Positions 19,432 to 29,483 of a stretch of 64,000 nucleotides of DNA are shown one piece after another (the first letter of the stretch is position 1; the number at the start of each line of letters is the position of its first letter). A program made the position numbers and the translations under genes. The stretch is taken from the NCBI RefSeq assembly GCF_016918545.1, contig NZ_JAFFQC010000019.1, forward strand, positions 1 through 64,000, read 5' to 3'. The notes below the pieces were generated by a model, which searched no databases, was not told the origin of the DNA, and was given only the letters and a program-made list of their open reading frames with translations. Source of the DNA: Desulfobulbus alkaliphilus. Its GTDB lineage: Bacteria > Desulfobacterota > Desulfobulbia > Desulfobulbales > Desulfobulbaceae.

Positions 19432-20325
19432 ATGCAGGCCATCGTTCTTGCCGCCGGGTATGGCACCCGCCTGCGGCCTTACAGCACCCTTCGCCCCAAA
19501 CCATTGTTCCCGGTCCGCAATCGGCCCCTGCTGCATCTGCTCCTTGAGCAACTGGGCAACTGCGCTTGTTTTCCCGTACTGGTCAACTGTCACCACCTGG
19601 CGGCACAGATAGAGACGGCCCTTGCCGCCTGGCCCGAGGTGCTGGTGCAGCATGAACATGAGATTCTCGGCACCGGCGGCAGTCTGCGTCGGGCTCTTGA
19701 CCGTCTCGACAATGATCCAGTGTTGGTGATGAACGGTGATATTTATCACCATATCGACCTGGAGCAGGTGTACCACCGGCATCTTCTTTCTAGAAACGAG
19801 GTCACCCTGGCTCTGCACGACTATCCACGTTTCAATCAGGTCGTTGTCGTCGGAGACCGGGTGAAGGGCTTTCGCGCTCAGCCAGGAGCAGGACTGGCCT
19901 TTACCGGTATCCATGTCATCGACCCGGAGGCCATCGAAAGGATTCCGGCCAAGGGGTATTTTGACATCATTGATCTGTACCGGCAGTTGGCTCTGGAGGG
20001 CAGGGTGGGATGCTATCGGGTGGATGGGTCTCTGTGGCGGGATATCGGCACACCCGAGGATTACATCCAGTTGCATGCCGAATTACTTGCCGATCACCCG
20101 GGATGGGAGATTGATGCCAACGCCAGGGTCGGCAGAGATGTGGTCCTGGAGGGGTGGGGATGTATCGGGCCGGGGGCTGTGATCGGCGATGGTGCCCGCC
20201 TGGCCAATGCCGTGGTCTGGGAAGGGGCCTGTATTGCTTCGGGGAGAAAATGCAGGGAGGCCATCATTACCGGCAATGCAACCGTAGATGGCTGGACCGG
20301 AAACGGAGTAGACGGGAAGCACTGA
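19432..20325 (+). CDS. Sugar-1-phosphate nucleotidyltransferase, MurU-like
   Basis: 297 residues. The N-terminal Rossmann-like domain has AIVLAAGYGTRLRP (nucleotide loop) and KPLFPV, with the metal-binding VMNGDIY and sugar-site GTGGS. A C-terminal tail has hexapeptide-like turns (DANARVGRDVVL, GPGAVIGDGARL). The stop overlaps the next gene's ATG (TGATG). Side-by-side with an AmgK-like kinase, the likely role is making UDP-MurNAc in peptidoglycan recycling, bypassing de novo synthesis. Other sugar-nucleotide substrates remain possible. Confidence 0.82.
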   Translation: MQAIVLAAGYGTRLRPYSTLRPKPLFPVRNRPLLHLLLEQLGNCACFPVLVNCHHLAAQIETALAAWPEVLVQHEHEILGTGGSLRRALDRLDNDPVLVMNGDIYHHIDLEQVYHRHLLSRNEVTLALHDYPRFNQVVVVGDRVKGFRAQPGAGLAFTGIHVIDPEAIERIPAKGYFDIIDLYRQLALEGRVGCYRVDGSLWRDIGTPEDYIQLHAELLADHPGWEIDANARVGRDVVLEGWGCIGPGAVIGDGARLANAVVWEGACIASGRKCREAIITGNATVDGWTGNGVDGKH

Positions 20326-21365
20326 TGGAGCAGGCTGCCCTCGTTGCAAACATCGCCCGCCTGCTGGGCAAATCGGCATCAGCCTGGACCGGGGTCCAGG
20401 TGCAGGTCACCGACCTGGTGCCGGATGGTTCTTCACGGCGCTTTTTCCGGGTGCATGGACCAGGCGCTGAAGCGCTCATTGCTGTGCTGCCGCCGGAACA
20501 AAGTGGACCGGGGATGGATGAGGCCGCCGCCTTTGCCCATATCGGCCGTCACCTGCGCCGATCAGGTGTGCCGGTGCCGGTAATCCATGCCCATGATCCC
20601 GACACTGGGCTGGTGCTTTGCGAGGATCTCGGCACCCGGCGCTTGTTTGAACAGGTGGCGGAATACGGGCCGGAACAGTCCCAGGCCCTGTATGAGCAGA
20701 CGGTTCGCTGTCTGGTCGGGATGCAGATACGGGCCGCCGATGGTTTCGATCCCTCCTGGTGCTGGGACACCCCACGCTATGATCGCCGGTTGATGGAAGA
20801 GCGTGAGTCCGGATACTTCCTTCAGGCCTGCTGTACCGATCTCCTCGGCCTGACCTTTGACCGGGCAGCTGTGATCGCGGAGTGTTCTCTGCTGGCCGCG
20901 GAGGCGGCCCGGGCTCCGGCCCGGTTTTTTCTCCACCGTGATTTTCAATGCCGCAATATCATGCTGCAGGGGGACAGCGTCGGGTTTATCGATTTTCAGG
21001 GCGGCCGTCTGGGGCCCCTGGCCTATGACCTGGCCTCGCTGCTGCTCGACCCCTATGCGGCCCTGCCCCGGACCATGCAGCAGCATCTCATAGGGGTGTA
21101 TCTTGAGGCCCTGCAGAAGGAAATACCTTATGATGCCGACCAGTTTTACCGCGAATATCTCCTGCTCGCTCTGCAACGGAACCTGCAGATTCTGGGGGCC
21201 TTCGCTTTTCTCAGCCATAGGCGGGCAAAGCCTTTTTTCGCCCGATTCCTCCAGCCTGGTCTGGCTTCGCTTGCCGCTCTCCTCGCGCAGTGCGCGACCG
21301 GCAGATTTACTGCCCTTGCCGAACTGACCGAACAATGTTGTCGGGAGATTGAAAGACGATCATGA
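20325..21365 (+). CDS. Aminoglycoside-phosphotransferase-fold sugar kinase, AmgK-like
   Basis: 346 residues from ATG 20325. APH-type kinase motifs are HRDFQCRNIM (catalytic Asp and metal Asn) and GFIDFQGGRLGPLAYDLA (DFQ motif). The pairing with a MurU-like transferase matches the amgK-murU cell-wall recycling pair of Pseudomonas, where AmgK phosphorylates MurNAc/GlcNAc at the anomeric position. The stop overlaps der as ATGA. The longer frame from 20154 overlaps the upstream gene and is rejected. Confidence 0.82.
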   Translation: MEQAALVANIARLLGKSASAWTGVQVQVTDLVPDGSSRRFFRVHGPGAEALIAVLPPEQSGPGMDEAAAFAHIGRHLRRSGVPVPVIHAHDPDTGLVLCEDLGTRRLFEQVAEYGPEQSQALYEQTVRCLVGMQIRAADGFDPSWCWDTPRYDRRLMEERESGYFLQACCTDLLGLTFDRAAVIAECSLLAAEAARAPARFFLHRDFQCRNIMLQGDSVGFIDFQGGRLGPLAYDLASLLLDPYAALPRTMQQHLIGVYLEALQKEIPYDADQFYREYLLLALQRNLQILGAFAFLSHRRAKPFFARFLQPGLASLAALLAQCATGRFTALAELTEQCCREIERRS

Positions 21366-22699
21366 CATCTGAAAACGCAACCCTGGTCGCCCTTATCGGC
21401 CGTCCCAATGTGGGTAAATCAACCCTGTTCAACCGGATGATCAAACGTCGTGACGCCTTGGTCGACCCCACCCCCGGGGTCACCCGTGACCGGCATTATG
21501 CCCGGGTCAGCTGGCAAAACCATCCGTTCATATTGGTGGACACCGGCGGGATCGATGACCAGGCCGATACCATCACCGCCCACATTCGTGATCAGGCGCT
21601 CCAGGCGGTCGAGGAGGCCGATGTCCTTTTGTTTCTTATGGACGGGCGCCAGGGCCTGACCCCCAGTGACATAGATATCGTCAACCTGTTGCGGCGAACC
21701 AGAAAAAAGGTCTTTTTCATTGTCAACAAAATCGATGGTCCGGACCTGGAAACCGATCTCCTTGCTCCGTTCTGGGAGTTGGGGGTCGAACAGTTGTGGC
21801 CGCTGTCAGCCGACCACGGTTATGGTTTCACAACGTTGATGGAGGGGCTGCTCCCCTGTCTGGAGCAGAGTGATCTCCAGGTCGAACTTCCTGAAAAGAC
21901 AATGAAAATAGCTTTCCTAGGTCGGCCGAACGTGGGGAAATCCTCCATGGTTAATGCCATCATCGGTCAGGAGCGGATGGTGGTCACCGACATCGCCGGA
22001 ACCACCCGTGATTCCGTGGATACCCTGGTCAGTCGCGATCAGTATAGCTACCTTTTCATTGATACCGCCGGTATCCGCCGCAAAGGCAAGACTAGGGACA
22101 GGCTGGAAAAATTTTCCATTCTCAAGGCTCTTAAAGCCCTGGGGCGCTGCGATATCGCCATGGTCCTCATTGACGCCGAAGAAGGCATCACCGAGCAGGA
22201 TACCAAAGTGATCGGCTATACCCAGGATCAGGGGCGGGCTTTGATGATTCTCATCAATAAGTGGGATCTGATCAAGGATGATGCACAACGTCAGGAGCGT
22301 CTGCTGGAGGACGTGACCATGGCTGTGAGGTTCGTCCCTTTCGCGCCGGTACTCAAAGTCTCGGCCTTGACCGGCACCGGGATCAAACGGCTGTTTCCCG
22401 AAATCGGCAAGGTCTATCGTCAGTTTCACCAACGATTTCCCACCGCAGCCCTCAATCGCCTGCTAGCCGATGCCGTAGCCAGGCATGAACCGCCCTACCA
22501 CCATGGCAGGCGGCTTAAATTTTACTACACCGCTCAATTGGGTACGGCACCACCTTTGTTCGCGGTGGTGGCCAATGCCCCCAAGGGTATTCATTTTTCC
22601 TATCAACGCTACCTCACCAATGCTTTTCGTGAGGGCTTGGGACTTGATCGGGTACCGATCCGCCTGCTGTTCCGCGAACGAAGCGGCAGAAAGAAGTAG
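21362..22699 (+). CDS. der: Ribosome-biogenesis GTPase Der (EngA)
   Basis: Double-GTPase needed for 50S assembly. GTPase 1 has GRPNVGKSTLFN, DTGG and NKID; GTPase 2 has GRPNVGKSSMVN, DTAG and NKWD. A C-terminal KH-like domain covers about the last 90 residues (HGRRLKFYYTAQ). 445 residues, normal. Translationally coupled to the kinase upstream by an ATGA overlap, so it is the last gene of the murU-like/amgK-like/der operon. Confidence 0.97.
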   Translation: MTSENATLVALIGRPNVGKSTLFNRMIKRRDALVDPTPGVTRDRHYARVSWQNHPFILVDTGGIDDQADTITAHIRDQALQAVEEADVLLFLMDGRQGLTPSDIDIVNLLRRTRKKVFFIVNKIDGPDLETDLLAPFWELGVEQLWPLSADHGYGFTTLMEGLLPCLEQSDLQVELPEKTMKIAFLGRPNVGKSSMVNAIIGQERMVVTDIAGTTRDSVDTLVSRDQYSYLFIDTAGIRRKGKTRDRLEKFSILKALKALGRCDIAMVLIDAEEGITEQDTKVIGYTQDQGRALMILINKWDLIKDDAQRQERLLEDVTMAVRFVPFAPVLKVSALTGTGIKRLFPEIGKVYRQFHQRFPTAALNRLLADAVARHEPPYHHGRRLKFYYTAQLGTAPPLFAVVANAPKGIHFSYQRYLTNAFREGLGLDRVPIRLLFRERSGRKK

Positions 22700-22759
22700 T
22701 TGAGATGAAAAACAAACCCCCAAAAAAACGCTGTACCACTAGCCGCATGGAGAAAGCCC

Positions 22760-22839
22760 CGTAGGATGGGCAAAACGGCTGTATCGTTTGCCCATGCGGA
22801 GAGAATAGAGCCCCCGTAGCATGGACCCTTGTCAAGGGC
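22760..22839 (+). repeat. Second short repeat family, copy 1
   Basis: An 80-bp unit with the hairpin GGGCAAAACGGCTGTATCG...TTTGCCC and the tail GTAGCATGGACCCTTGT. It is closely similar to 22909-22986. Non-coding; identity unknown. Confidence 0.75.
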
Positions 22840-22862
22840 TTGCGCCCCATGCATCTCAAAGG

Positions 22863-23057
22863 CCTGAATCCGTGGGCGAATGCCCCGAAGGGCGGCTGGT
22901 GAAGGCCTCGTAGGATGGGCAAACGGCTGTATCGTTTGCCCATGCGGAAAGGATAGGGCCTCCGCAGCATGAATCCTTGTAAAGGGTCCCGCTACAATTA
23001 TAATCTGATTACAACAAGATATGTCCGAAACAAGCGTCCAGCCGTCACGGATTCAGG
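22863..23057 (+). mobile_element. CCTGRATCCGTGA element carrying a nested second repeat
   Basis: Left end CCTGAATCCGTGGGCG, then GCCCCGAAGGGCGGCTGGTGAA; right end CCAGCCGTCACGGATTCAGG. The long hairpin is missing. An unrelated 78-bp repeat occupies the A/T-rich part. Exact 5-bp target duplication AAAGG on both sides. Confidence 0.9.
22909..22986 (+). repeat. Second short repeat family, copy 2, nested in the dispersed element
   Basis: 78-bp unit with perfect hairpin GGGCAAACG-GCTGTAT-CGTTTGCCC and tail GCAGCATGAATCCTTGT. It interrupts the segment that in other element copies joins CGGCTGGTGAA to the A/T-rich part. Confidence 0.8.
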
Positions 23058-23064
23058 AAAGGGT

Positions 23065-23544
23065 TTACTTCTGACCTTTCTTCCATGTGCTGTAGGGGGC
23101 TGCACACAGGGCTGCATTGTAATAGCGTGGGTCACCGGTGACTTCCTTCCCGATCCAGTCGGGCCGCTCAAAGACTTGATCTTCCCGCTGCAGTTCGATT
23201 TCCGCCACCACAAGGCCCTCATTGAGGCCAAAGAATTCGTCCACCTCCCAGATGCAACCCTGGAATGTAATCGTATAACGTTTTTTCTCGATCTGCGGTT
23301 GCGGGCAGAGAGTGTCGAGCATCGCCAGGGCATCCCCAAGCGGTATCTCATATTCATACTCGCTGCGGGTCAGGCCCACCGTCGCCCCCTTGACAGTGAG
23401 GTATCCTTTCTGTCCGGCTGTACGCACCCGCACGGTGCGTTTCCGGTCGGTGCAGAGATACCCCTGCCGGTAGGCGATGCCTTCCGCCAGTTCTCGCCAG
23501 CCCTCACCCGCAAGGAGAAATTTTCGTTCGATTTCCAGTGGCAT
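23065..23544 (-). CDS. CYTH-domain (triphosphate tunnel) protein
   Basis: 159 residues with the diagnostic N-terminal EIERKFLL motif and alternating charged beta-strand pattern (RKRTVRVRTAG, KGYLTVKG, EYEYEIPL, VAEIELQRED). CYTH proteins hydrolyse inorganic triphosphate or bind triphosphorylated substrates at a tunnel of basic residues; bacterial members of this short type are usually triphosphatases. The gene stands alone; an element deletion copy lies just upstream. Confidence 0.9.
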   Translation of the reverse strand: MPLEIERKFLLAGEGWRELAEGIAYRQGYLCTDRKRTVRVRTAGQKGYLTVKGATVGLTRSEYEYEIPLGDALAMLDTLCPQPQIEKKRYTITFQGCIWEVDEFFGLNEGLVVAEIELQREDQVFERPDWIGKEVTGDPRYYNAALCAAPYSTWKKGQK

Positions 23545-23616
23545 GTCCTATCCGTTCAATGGAGATTGAGTGTGCGCAAGGATCAGCAGGGGTGCTCATC
23601 CCGCAAGTATCAAGTT

Positions 23617-23668
23617 CCTAAGTCCGTGAGGGGTACACAAAAAAGAGTCCAGCCGTCACGTATTCAGG
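23617..23668 (+). repeat. Deletion copy of the CCTGRATCCGTGA element (52 bp)
   Basis: Diverged left end CCTAAGTCCGTGAGG and right end GTCCAGCCGTCACGTATTCAGG, with most of the interior missing. Flanks AAGTT/ATGTT look like a decayed duplication. Confidence 0.8.
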
Positions 23669-23755
23669 ATGTTGGCAGGTTGGGTGTGTCTCCCTCGCTG
23701 ATGAGAATGGCGCACAAGCAACCACGGCCATACCCTCCGATGCGTGACCAATGGA

Positions 23756-26440
23756 TCAGAGTCCCGGCAATTTGAATTTGAGGGTCACCTCCCCGGTTTC
23801 CTGATCAATGGTCACCATCTTGCCGGTGGCGGCGGTGGATTCCAGTTTTTTACCGGTGGCCATTTCCAGCAGGCTGCCGATAAAGGTCATGCCCTGATTG
23901 AGGACCTCCTCCATCTGCTCAGGCGACTGCCGCTCTCGGGGCAGGGAGTGGTCTTGCGGTTGGTCGGCTGCCATGACTGCAGTTTCGACCTCTCGCTCCT
24001 CGCCGAGAAAATCGGCTGCGTCATCCTCTGCGTCCTCTACGGCGAGAATCTCGGGATTGAGGAAATGAGGTGTCTCTGCGGGGATTTCTCTGGACGGAAT
24101 CGATTCTGGGATGACCGGTGCCGGTTCCTCGCCCAGCATTTCGCGGAGCTGATTGACCAGTTCCTGCCGTTTGGCCCGATCGAACATCACGATATCCTGA
24201 CCTCCTGCAAAAACAGAGTCAAAGAGTTCTCCTTTCAGTTTAATCCCGGCAAGGATTTTTTCTTCAATGGACTGCTTGCAGATCAGGTTGACCACGTTGA
24301 TGCAGCGCGCCTTCTGGCCAATACGGTGGATGCGGCCAATGCGCTGGTTGAGTCTGGCTGGATTCCAGGGCAGTTCGAAGTTGATTACCGAATCGGCGGC
24401 TTGGAGGTTGAGACCGGTACCACCGGCATCGGTGGAGAGAAAAACCTTGCAGGCAGGATTGTTGGTGAATTCATCAATCAGGGCTTGGCGCTTATGGACC
24501 GGAATTTTGCCGGTGAGTTCGACAAAGGGGATCCCGGCCCGGGACAGCTGCATGCCGATGAGCGCGGTCATGGTGGTCCATTCACTGAAGATCACCACCT
24601 TGCGGTTGTTGCGGAGCACCAGTTCATCCAGAATACCGTTCAACTCGATCAATTTAGGAGAAATGTGGGTTTCCCGATCAAGGAGATGGGTCGAGTCGCA
24701 GACCTGGCGCATTTTGAGCAGCAGCACCTGAATGCGGCGCAGGTCCATGGGAGTGAGAAACTTCTTGTTGAGCAATGGCAACAGGGACTGGGTCAGGCCA
24801 AGATGGATCTCGGCCTGTTTGTGGTGCAGGTCAATGAAGTAATCGTTACGGACTACATCCGGCAGCTGGTCGAGCACCTCTTCCTTGCGCCGACGAATCA
24901 CCAGGGATTGCAATTTCTGATGGAGTTTATCGAGATTGCGGTAGCCGAGAATCTTGCCTTTTTTGTTGCGGCTGAGCAGAAAATGATCGGCGGCAAATTG
25001 CCACAGGGGACTGAGCAGGTCCGGATCCAGGAACTGAATGATGGAATAGACATCTTCCAGTTTGTTTTCCAGGGGGGTGCCGGTGAGCACCAGGGCGTGT
25101 TGTCTGGGCAGGGATTTGATGGCCTCGGCGGTCTTGGTTGCAAAGTTTTTGATCCGCTGGGCTTCATCAAGGATGATCAGGTCCGGTTTGTACCGGGAAA
25201 TGATCATCACATCGCGGAGCACCGCTTCGTAATTGCTGATCTTGAACAGGCTGGACTCATCCTGGTATCCGTTCCGACGCTCACGGGCCGATCCGGCAAT
25301 GATACAACCCTGTTCATGAGTGAAATTTTCGATTTCCCGCAGCCACTGCTGCTTGAGGGAGGCCAGGGTAATAATCAGGATTTTGTTAAAGCCGAAAAGC
25401 TCTTTTTTCAGCAGGCCAAGAACAATCGCCTGCATGGTTTTGCCCAGGCCCATCTCGTCACCGATCAGGGCACTCTTTTTATAAAGACAGAAGCGGATCC
25501 CCGCTTCCTGATACGCATAGGGCTGGACCTTGAGCAAGGGGGTGAGATCGGGCAGGTTGCTGGCTGCGGCCTCGGCCTCGAGCAGTTCATGGTCAAGGGC
25601 CGCCTCATCCAGTTTATGGAGGAGCGGTTCCTGGAGACGGATCAGTTTGTGTTTTTCCAGACGTTCCAGGTGGGGCAGGAAAGCGAGAAGATTATCATCG
25701 CGGAAAAGCCCTTGTTGGTCGAAGAGTTGTGCCAGCAGCTCCCTGAGATCGTCCTCCAGTTTTGCTGTCTGCTCGTGGAAGAGTCGGGGTCTGCCAGCGG
25801 CTCCGTCCCAGAAAATATCAATGTAGGGAAAATGCTCCCTGGCCAGTTGCTTGCGAAATCCTTTGTTTTTGAGTACATGGGTGCCGAGATGGAGCAGATG
25901 TTTACAGGTTCCGAGCCGGTTGCCAAGGAAATCCGGACAGCTGCAGTGCCCGATATCGGCTTCAGGGTCATGGAGCGTCACCTGATACTGCTGACCTTTG
26001 GTGGTTTCCAGGAGATGGTCGCCTTTAAGCATGTCGCCGACGGTGACGATGAAGGTTTCCTTGTCGGCTCGCCGCCGGCGGTCTTCCAAAGCCTGCTGCC
26101 GGATTTCCTCCGGGCTGAGAAAATCGGTGTCCGCGGTGATGTCCACGGAGGGCTGCTGCTGCCGCTCCTTGCGGTCGAGCAGATCCAGCAGTACGGCTAC
26201 CACATGTTTGCAGCCCGCATTGGGATAGGGACAGTTGCAGGCGGTGCGGAGTGTCTTGTCCCATTCTACCTCAACTTGATAATCGCCGAAATTGCCATCC
26301 ACCTCGTACATAAAGTTATTCGCGGGTTGCTGATGCTCAAGGCAGCGCAGGGCACCGGTTTGAAACAGCGTTTCGCCACGCTTGTAAATGGCTCTGGAGT
26401 CGGCGACCCTGTGGATATGTTCTGGAGTCAGCAAAAACAT
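23756..26440 (-). CDS. SNF2-family DNA-dependent ATPase with two SWIM zinc fingers
   Basis: 894 residues. Two CxCx(n)CxH SWIM-type fingers come first (CNCPYPNAGCKH, about 69-80; CSCPDFLGNRLGTCKH, about 168-183). The SNF2 core follows: GDEMGLGKTMQA (Walker A), LDEAQRIKN (motif II), LTGTPLENKLED, and the C-terminal half with DAGGTGLNLQAAD and QRIGRIHRIGQ. The tail is acidic and may be a protein-binding region. Family members remodel protein-DNA complexes; bacterial SWIM-SNF2 proteins are mostly uncharacterised. A long antisense frame (23744-26635) is a shadow. Confidence 0.93.
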   Translation of the reverse strand: MFLLTPEHIHRVADSRAIYKRGETLFQTGALRCLEHQQPANNFMYEVDGNFGDYQVEVEWDKTLRTACNCPYPNAGCKHVVAVLLDLLDRKERQQQPSVDITADTDFLSPEEIRQQALEDRRRRADKETFIVTVGDMLKGDHLLETTKGQQYQVTLHDPEADIGHCSCPDFLGNRLGTCKHLLHLGTHVLKNKGFRKQLAREHFPYIDIFWDGAAGRPRLFHEQTAKLEDDLRELLAQLFDQQGLFRDDNLLAFLPHLERLEKHKLIRLQEPLLHKLDEAALDHELLEAEAAASNLPDLTPLLKVQPYAYQEAGIRFCLYKKSALIGDEMGLGKTMQAIVLGLLKKELFGFNKILIITLASLKQQWLREIENFTHEQGCIIAGSARERRNGYQDESSLFKISNYEAVLRDVMIISRYKPDLIILDEAQRIKNFATKTAEAIKSLPRQHALVLTGTPLENKLEDVYSIIQFLDPDLLSPLWQFAADHFLLSRNKKGKILGYRNLDKLHQKLQSLVIRRRKEEVLDQLPDVVRNDYFIDLHHKQAEIHLGLTQSLLPLLNKKFLTPMDLRRIQVLLLKMRQVCDSTHLLDRETHISPKLIELNGILDELVLRNNRKVVIFSEWTTMTALIGMQLSRAGIPFVELTGKIPVHKRQALIDEFTNNPACKVFLSTDAGGTGLNLQAADSVINFELPWNPARLNQRIGRIHRIGQKARCINVVNLICKQSIEEKILAGIKLKGELFDSVFAGGQDIVMFDRAKRQELVNQLREMLGEEPAPVIPESIPSREIPAETPHFLNPEILAVEDAEDDAADFLGEEREVETAVMAADQPQDHSLPRERQSPEQMEEVLNQGMTFIGSLLEMATGKKLESTAATGKMVTIDQETGEVTLKFKLPGL

Positions 26441-27177
26441 GGTGTACTCCTGCGGCCAGGATACGAACCTGGGATCGCTTGCGGGAAAGGGGGGATGTGT
26501 CTTTCAGGCCAAAAGTCCGATGACCATGGCCGGTGCGATCCAGTGACCGGACCTGATCATGGGGTTTGTACCTGCCTCCTGGATCCGGTGACGGCTAAAT
26601 TTTTTTTGGATCTGTTGTATAGTAATGTATTGTAAAAAGGATATTAATACTGCGTCATGTTTGATAATTCTCTTTCAACAGCCGCCTTCGGGGCGTCCGT
26701 CAGCACGCCATTTTATTGCCCGTACCCGTCCGATAAATGTGTATTTTGATCGAACGGCAACGGACAAGGAAGCTGACGCACCGACGAACACTCACGAATC
26801 CAGGTTGCAATATGTACCCTAATGAAAGGTGGGGTGCAAGGAGGAAGAGGGAAGAGGCCCTATGCGGCTGGTCGGTGGAAAGGGGCGCTGTTGTCCAAGG
26901 TGCAAGAAAAGCTATTGACTTTTAATTTCCCGATTTTATATTAGTTTTTAAAAGCTGATTGTCGTCATGCCGTAGCAGGTTTTTTTCAGGTCAGAGCACA
27001 GTTGTGCGCATGAGCAATAGAGTACGGGAACATACCCGTTCTTCCGGCATACAGGTGCGTGGAAACGATTGTCACGCCGGCTCCACCGACTGCAGCACAA
27101 GAGAGGACAGCTACTGAATCCGGCTGAAATACGGGGGTCTGTATTAATCGTTGTGGTCGCCCCATGGAGGACATTAC
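26441..27177. other. 737-bp intergenic region between SNF2 and nfeD genes
   Basis: Holds the element copy at 26578-26804. The remainder (26805-27177) has no credible ORF. It should carry the nfeD promoter, but I cannot assign boxes confidently. Confidence 0.45.
26578..26804 (-). mobile_element. Diverged full-length copy of the CCTGRATCCGTGA element (227 bp)
   Basis: Left end CCTGGATCCGGTGACGGCT, middle hairpin arms (CGTCCGTCAGCACGCCA and its imperfect partner), right end CTCACGAATCCAGG. Many substitutions. No intact target duplication. Confidence 0.87.
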
Positions 27178-28593
27178 ATGCACGATTGGAAAAGAAAACG
27201 GCTGCGCTGTTTCGTCAGCCTGGTCCTGGTCCTGATTGGTCTGAGTCTTGCCGGCGTTGGTATTGCCACCGCGCCGGGCGGTCCTGTTCTTGTCCTCAAG
27301 GTTGACGGTGTTATTGGTCCGGCCACTGTTGATTATATTCGCAGCGGTCTTTCCCGTGCCGCTGAGCGGAATGCCAATCTCCTGGTCATCGAAATGGACA
27401 CACCTGGGGGCCTGGATACCTCCATGCGGGCTATTATCAAGGACATCCTCGCCTCCAGAGTGCCGGTGGCCACTTTTGTCGCCCCTGAAGGGGCTCGGGC
27501 AGCCAGTGCCGGTACCTATATCCTCTATGCAAGTCATGTGGCGGCGATGGCACCGGCCACCAACCTGGGCGCTGCGACTCCGGTGGCCATCGGTATAGGC
27601 GGGGCCCAGCCGGGTACGCCCACTCCCGAAGCTACCGAGGGCGACAAGGATCAGCAGGAGGACAAAACCGAAGCCACCCCTTCCGGGACACCTGCCGGTA
27701 GAGATGCCATGACCTCCAAGGCCATGGAGGACGCCACCGCCTACATCCGTGGTCTTGCTCAGCTCCGTGACCGTAATGTCGATTTCGCTGTCCGAGCGGT
27801 GACCGAGGCCGCCAGTCTTTCCTCGGAGGAGGCCTTGGAGGAGAACGTGATCGATCTTATTGCCACCGATCTCAACGACCTGCTCACCCAGCTTGATGGT
27901 CGGGAAATCAAGGTGCAGGGCATGACCGTTGTGCTCGCCACCGCCACGGCACAGATCGAACGGATTGATCCTGACTGGCGCAACCGCATCCTGGCCGTTC
28001 TTGCCAATCCTCAGGTGGCGTTGATCCTGATGATGCTCGGGGTCTACGGTCTCTTTTTTGAGTTCACTTCCCCAGGGTTCGGTGTTCCCGGTGTTGCCGG
28101 CACCATTTCGTTGCTCATTGCCTTGTATGCCTTTCAGCTGCTACCGGTGAACTGGGCCGGTGTACTGCTCCTGGCCATTGGTTCGGCCATGATGCTGGCT
28201 GAAGCCTTTGTGCCCAGTTTTGGAGTGCTCGGCGTTGGCGGAGTCATCGCCTTTATCGTCGGTGGTCTGTTCCTCATGGACACGGAGGTGCCAGGGTTTG
28301 GAATCCCCTTGTCCCTTATCATCGGTCTGGCCGTGACCAGTGCGGTGGTGATCCTGGCCATCGGGACCTTTGCCGCCCGCAGTCATCGCCGACCGGTAGT
28401 CAGCGGACGTGAGGAAATGGTCGGCGCCCTTGGCACTGTTATCGGTCCTTCCGAGGACGGCCACTACTGGATCATGGCACATGGTGAACGATGGCGCGCC
28501 CGATGTCAGCAATCCCTTGAACCTGGCAACCGTGTCAAGATTGAGCGCCTCGACGGTCTCACCGTGGACGTTTCACCTGTAACTGATTCTTAA
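27178..28593 (+). CDS. nfeD: Membrane-bound serine protease NfeD, long (ClpP-fused) form
   Basis: 471 residues from ATG 27178, with GGAGG 8 nt upstream. Signal/anchor helix at residues 10-32. The ClpP-like protease domain has the nucleophile Ser in RAASAGTYI and a candidate general-base Lys in the TSKAMEDA region. The inserted region rich in Pro/Thr/Glu (about 150-180) is low complexity. Four to five membrane helices and a C-terminal OB-fold follow. NfeD1b-type proteins partner with stomatin/slipin proteins, and the slipin gene begins 20 bp downstream. Confidence 0.94.
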   Translation: MHDWKRKRLRCFVSLVLVLIGLSLAGVGIATAPGGPVLVLKVDGVIGPATVDYIRSGLSRAAERNANLLVIEMDTPGGLDTSMRAIIKDILASRVPVATFVAPEGARAASAGTYILYASHVAAMAPATNLGAATPVAIGIGGAQPGTPTPEATEGDKDQQEDKTEATPSGTPAGRDAMTSKAMEDATAYIRGLAQLRDRNVDFAVRAVTEAASLSSEEALEENVIDLIATDLNDLLTQLDGREIKVQGMTVVLATATAQIERIDPDWRNRILAVLANPQVALILMMLGVYGLFFEFTSPGFGVPGVAGTISLLIALYAFQLLPVNWAGVLLLAIGSAMMLAEAFVPSFGVLGVGGVIAFIVGGLFLMDTEVPGFGIPLSLIIGLAVTSAVVILAIGTFAARSHRRPVVSGREEMVGALGTVIGPSEDGHYWIMAHGERWRARCQQSLEPGNRVKIERLDGLTVDVSPVTDS

Positions 28594-28613
28594 AAATTCT
28601 GGAGGATTATTCT

Positions 28614-29414
28614 ATGTTCGACCTGCACCTGAGCTACACCCCTCTTCTGCTTCTGCTTGTTTTACTCATTATTGCTTCAATTAAAATTCTGCGTGAATAT
28701 GAACGGGGCGTTATTTTTCTTCTTGGCCGTTTCTGGCGGGTTAAAGGACCAGGTCTGGTGATCGTCATTCCTGGCATCCAGCAAATAGTCAAGGTCGATT
28801 TACGGGTTGTGACCATGGATGTCCCCCCCCAGGACGTCATTTCGCGCGACAACGTGTCCGTGGAGGTGAATGCCATTGTTTTTTTCCGGGTTGTTGATCC
28901 GCAAAAAGCCATCATTCAGGTCGAAAACTTTTTTGTAGCCACCAGTCAGCTGGCGCAGACCACCTTGCGGGCGGTTCTCGGTAAGCATGAGTTGGACGAA
29001 ATGCTGGTGGAGCGCGAACGGCTCAACCTTGATGTCCAGCAGATCCTCGACACACAGACCGATGCCTGGGGAATCAAGGTGACCAATGTTGAAATCAAGC
29101 ATATCGATCTCAACGAGACCATGGTTCGGGCCATTGCCCGTCAGGCGGAGGCGGAGCGTGAACGGCGCGCCAAGGTTATTCATGCTGAAGGTGAAAAGCA
29201 GGCGGCTCAGACCTTGCTGGATGCGGCCCAGCTGCTGGCCCGTGAACCTTCGGCCATGCAATTGCGATATCTGCAGACCCTGACCCAGGTGGCTGGTGAT
29301 AAATCGTCCACCCTGGTTTTCCCGGTGCCGGTTGACCTGGTCGGCAACCTCCTCAAGAGTGTTGGCAAAGAAACCATGGCTGTTAAGGAGCCGTCACCCA
29401 AGGATGTCGGCTGA
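28614..29414 (+). CDS. Slipin/stomatin-like SPFH membrane scaffold protein
   Basis: 266 residues. N-terminal hydrophobic hairpin ([13 protein letters not shown]), then the SPFH/band-7 domain ([33 protein letters not shown]) and a helical Ala/Glu-rich C-terminus ([20 protein letters not shown]). GGAGG precedes ATG. In characterised pairs NfeD cleaves the slipin C-terminus, so the two genes likely work together in membrane microdomain maintenance. Confidence 0.94.
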   Translation: MFDLHLSYTPLLLLLVLLIIASIKILREYERGVIFLLGRFWRVKGPGLVIVIPGIQQIVKVDLRVVTMDVPPQDVISRDNVSVEVNAIVFFRVVDPQKAIIQVENFFVATSQLAQTTLRAVLGKHELDEMLVERERLNLDVQQILDTQTDAWGIKVTNVEIKHIDLNETMVRAIARQAEAERERRAKVIHAEGEKQAAQTLLDAAQLLAREPSAMQLRYLQTLTQVAGDKSSTLVFPVPVDLVGNLLKSVGKETMAVKEPSPKDVG

Positions 29415-29434
29415 GTTTCCCTTGAATGGATTCT

Positions 29435-29473
29435 ACCCGCCGAAACAGGCTGTCACCGCCTGTTTCGGCGGGT
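29435..29473 (+). terminator. Terminator hairpin after the nfeD-slipin operon
   Basis: A perfect 16-bp inverted repeat (ACCCGCCGAAACAGGC and its complement) with a 7-nt loop, 20 bp after the slipin stop. The T-run after it is weak (CTTAACT). Confidence 0.8.
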
Positions 29474-29483
29474 CTTAACTGGC

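Noticed and set aside
23744-26635. 963-residue plus-strand frame
   Set aside because: Antisense to the SNF2 gene; no family features, while the minus frame has full SNF2 motifs.
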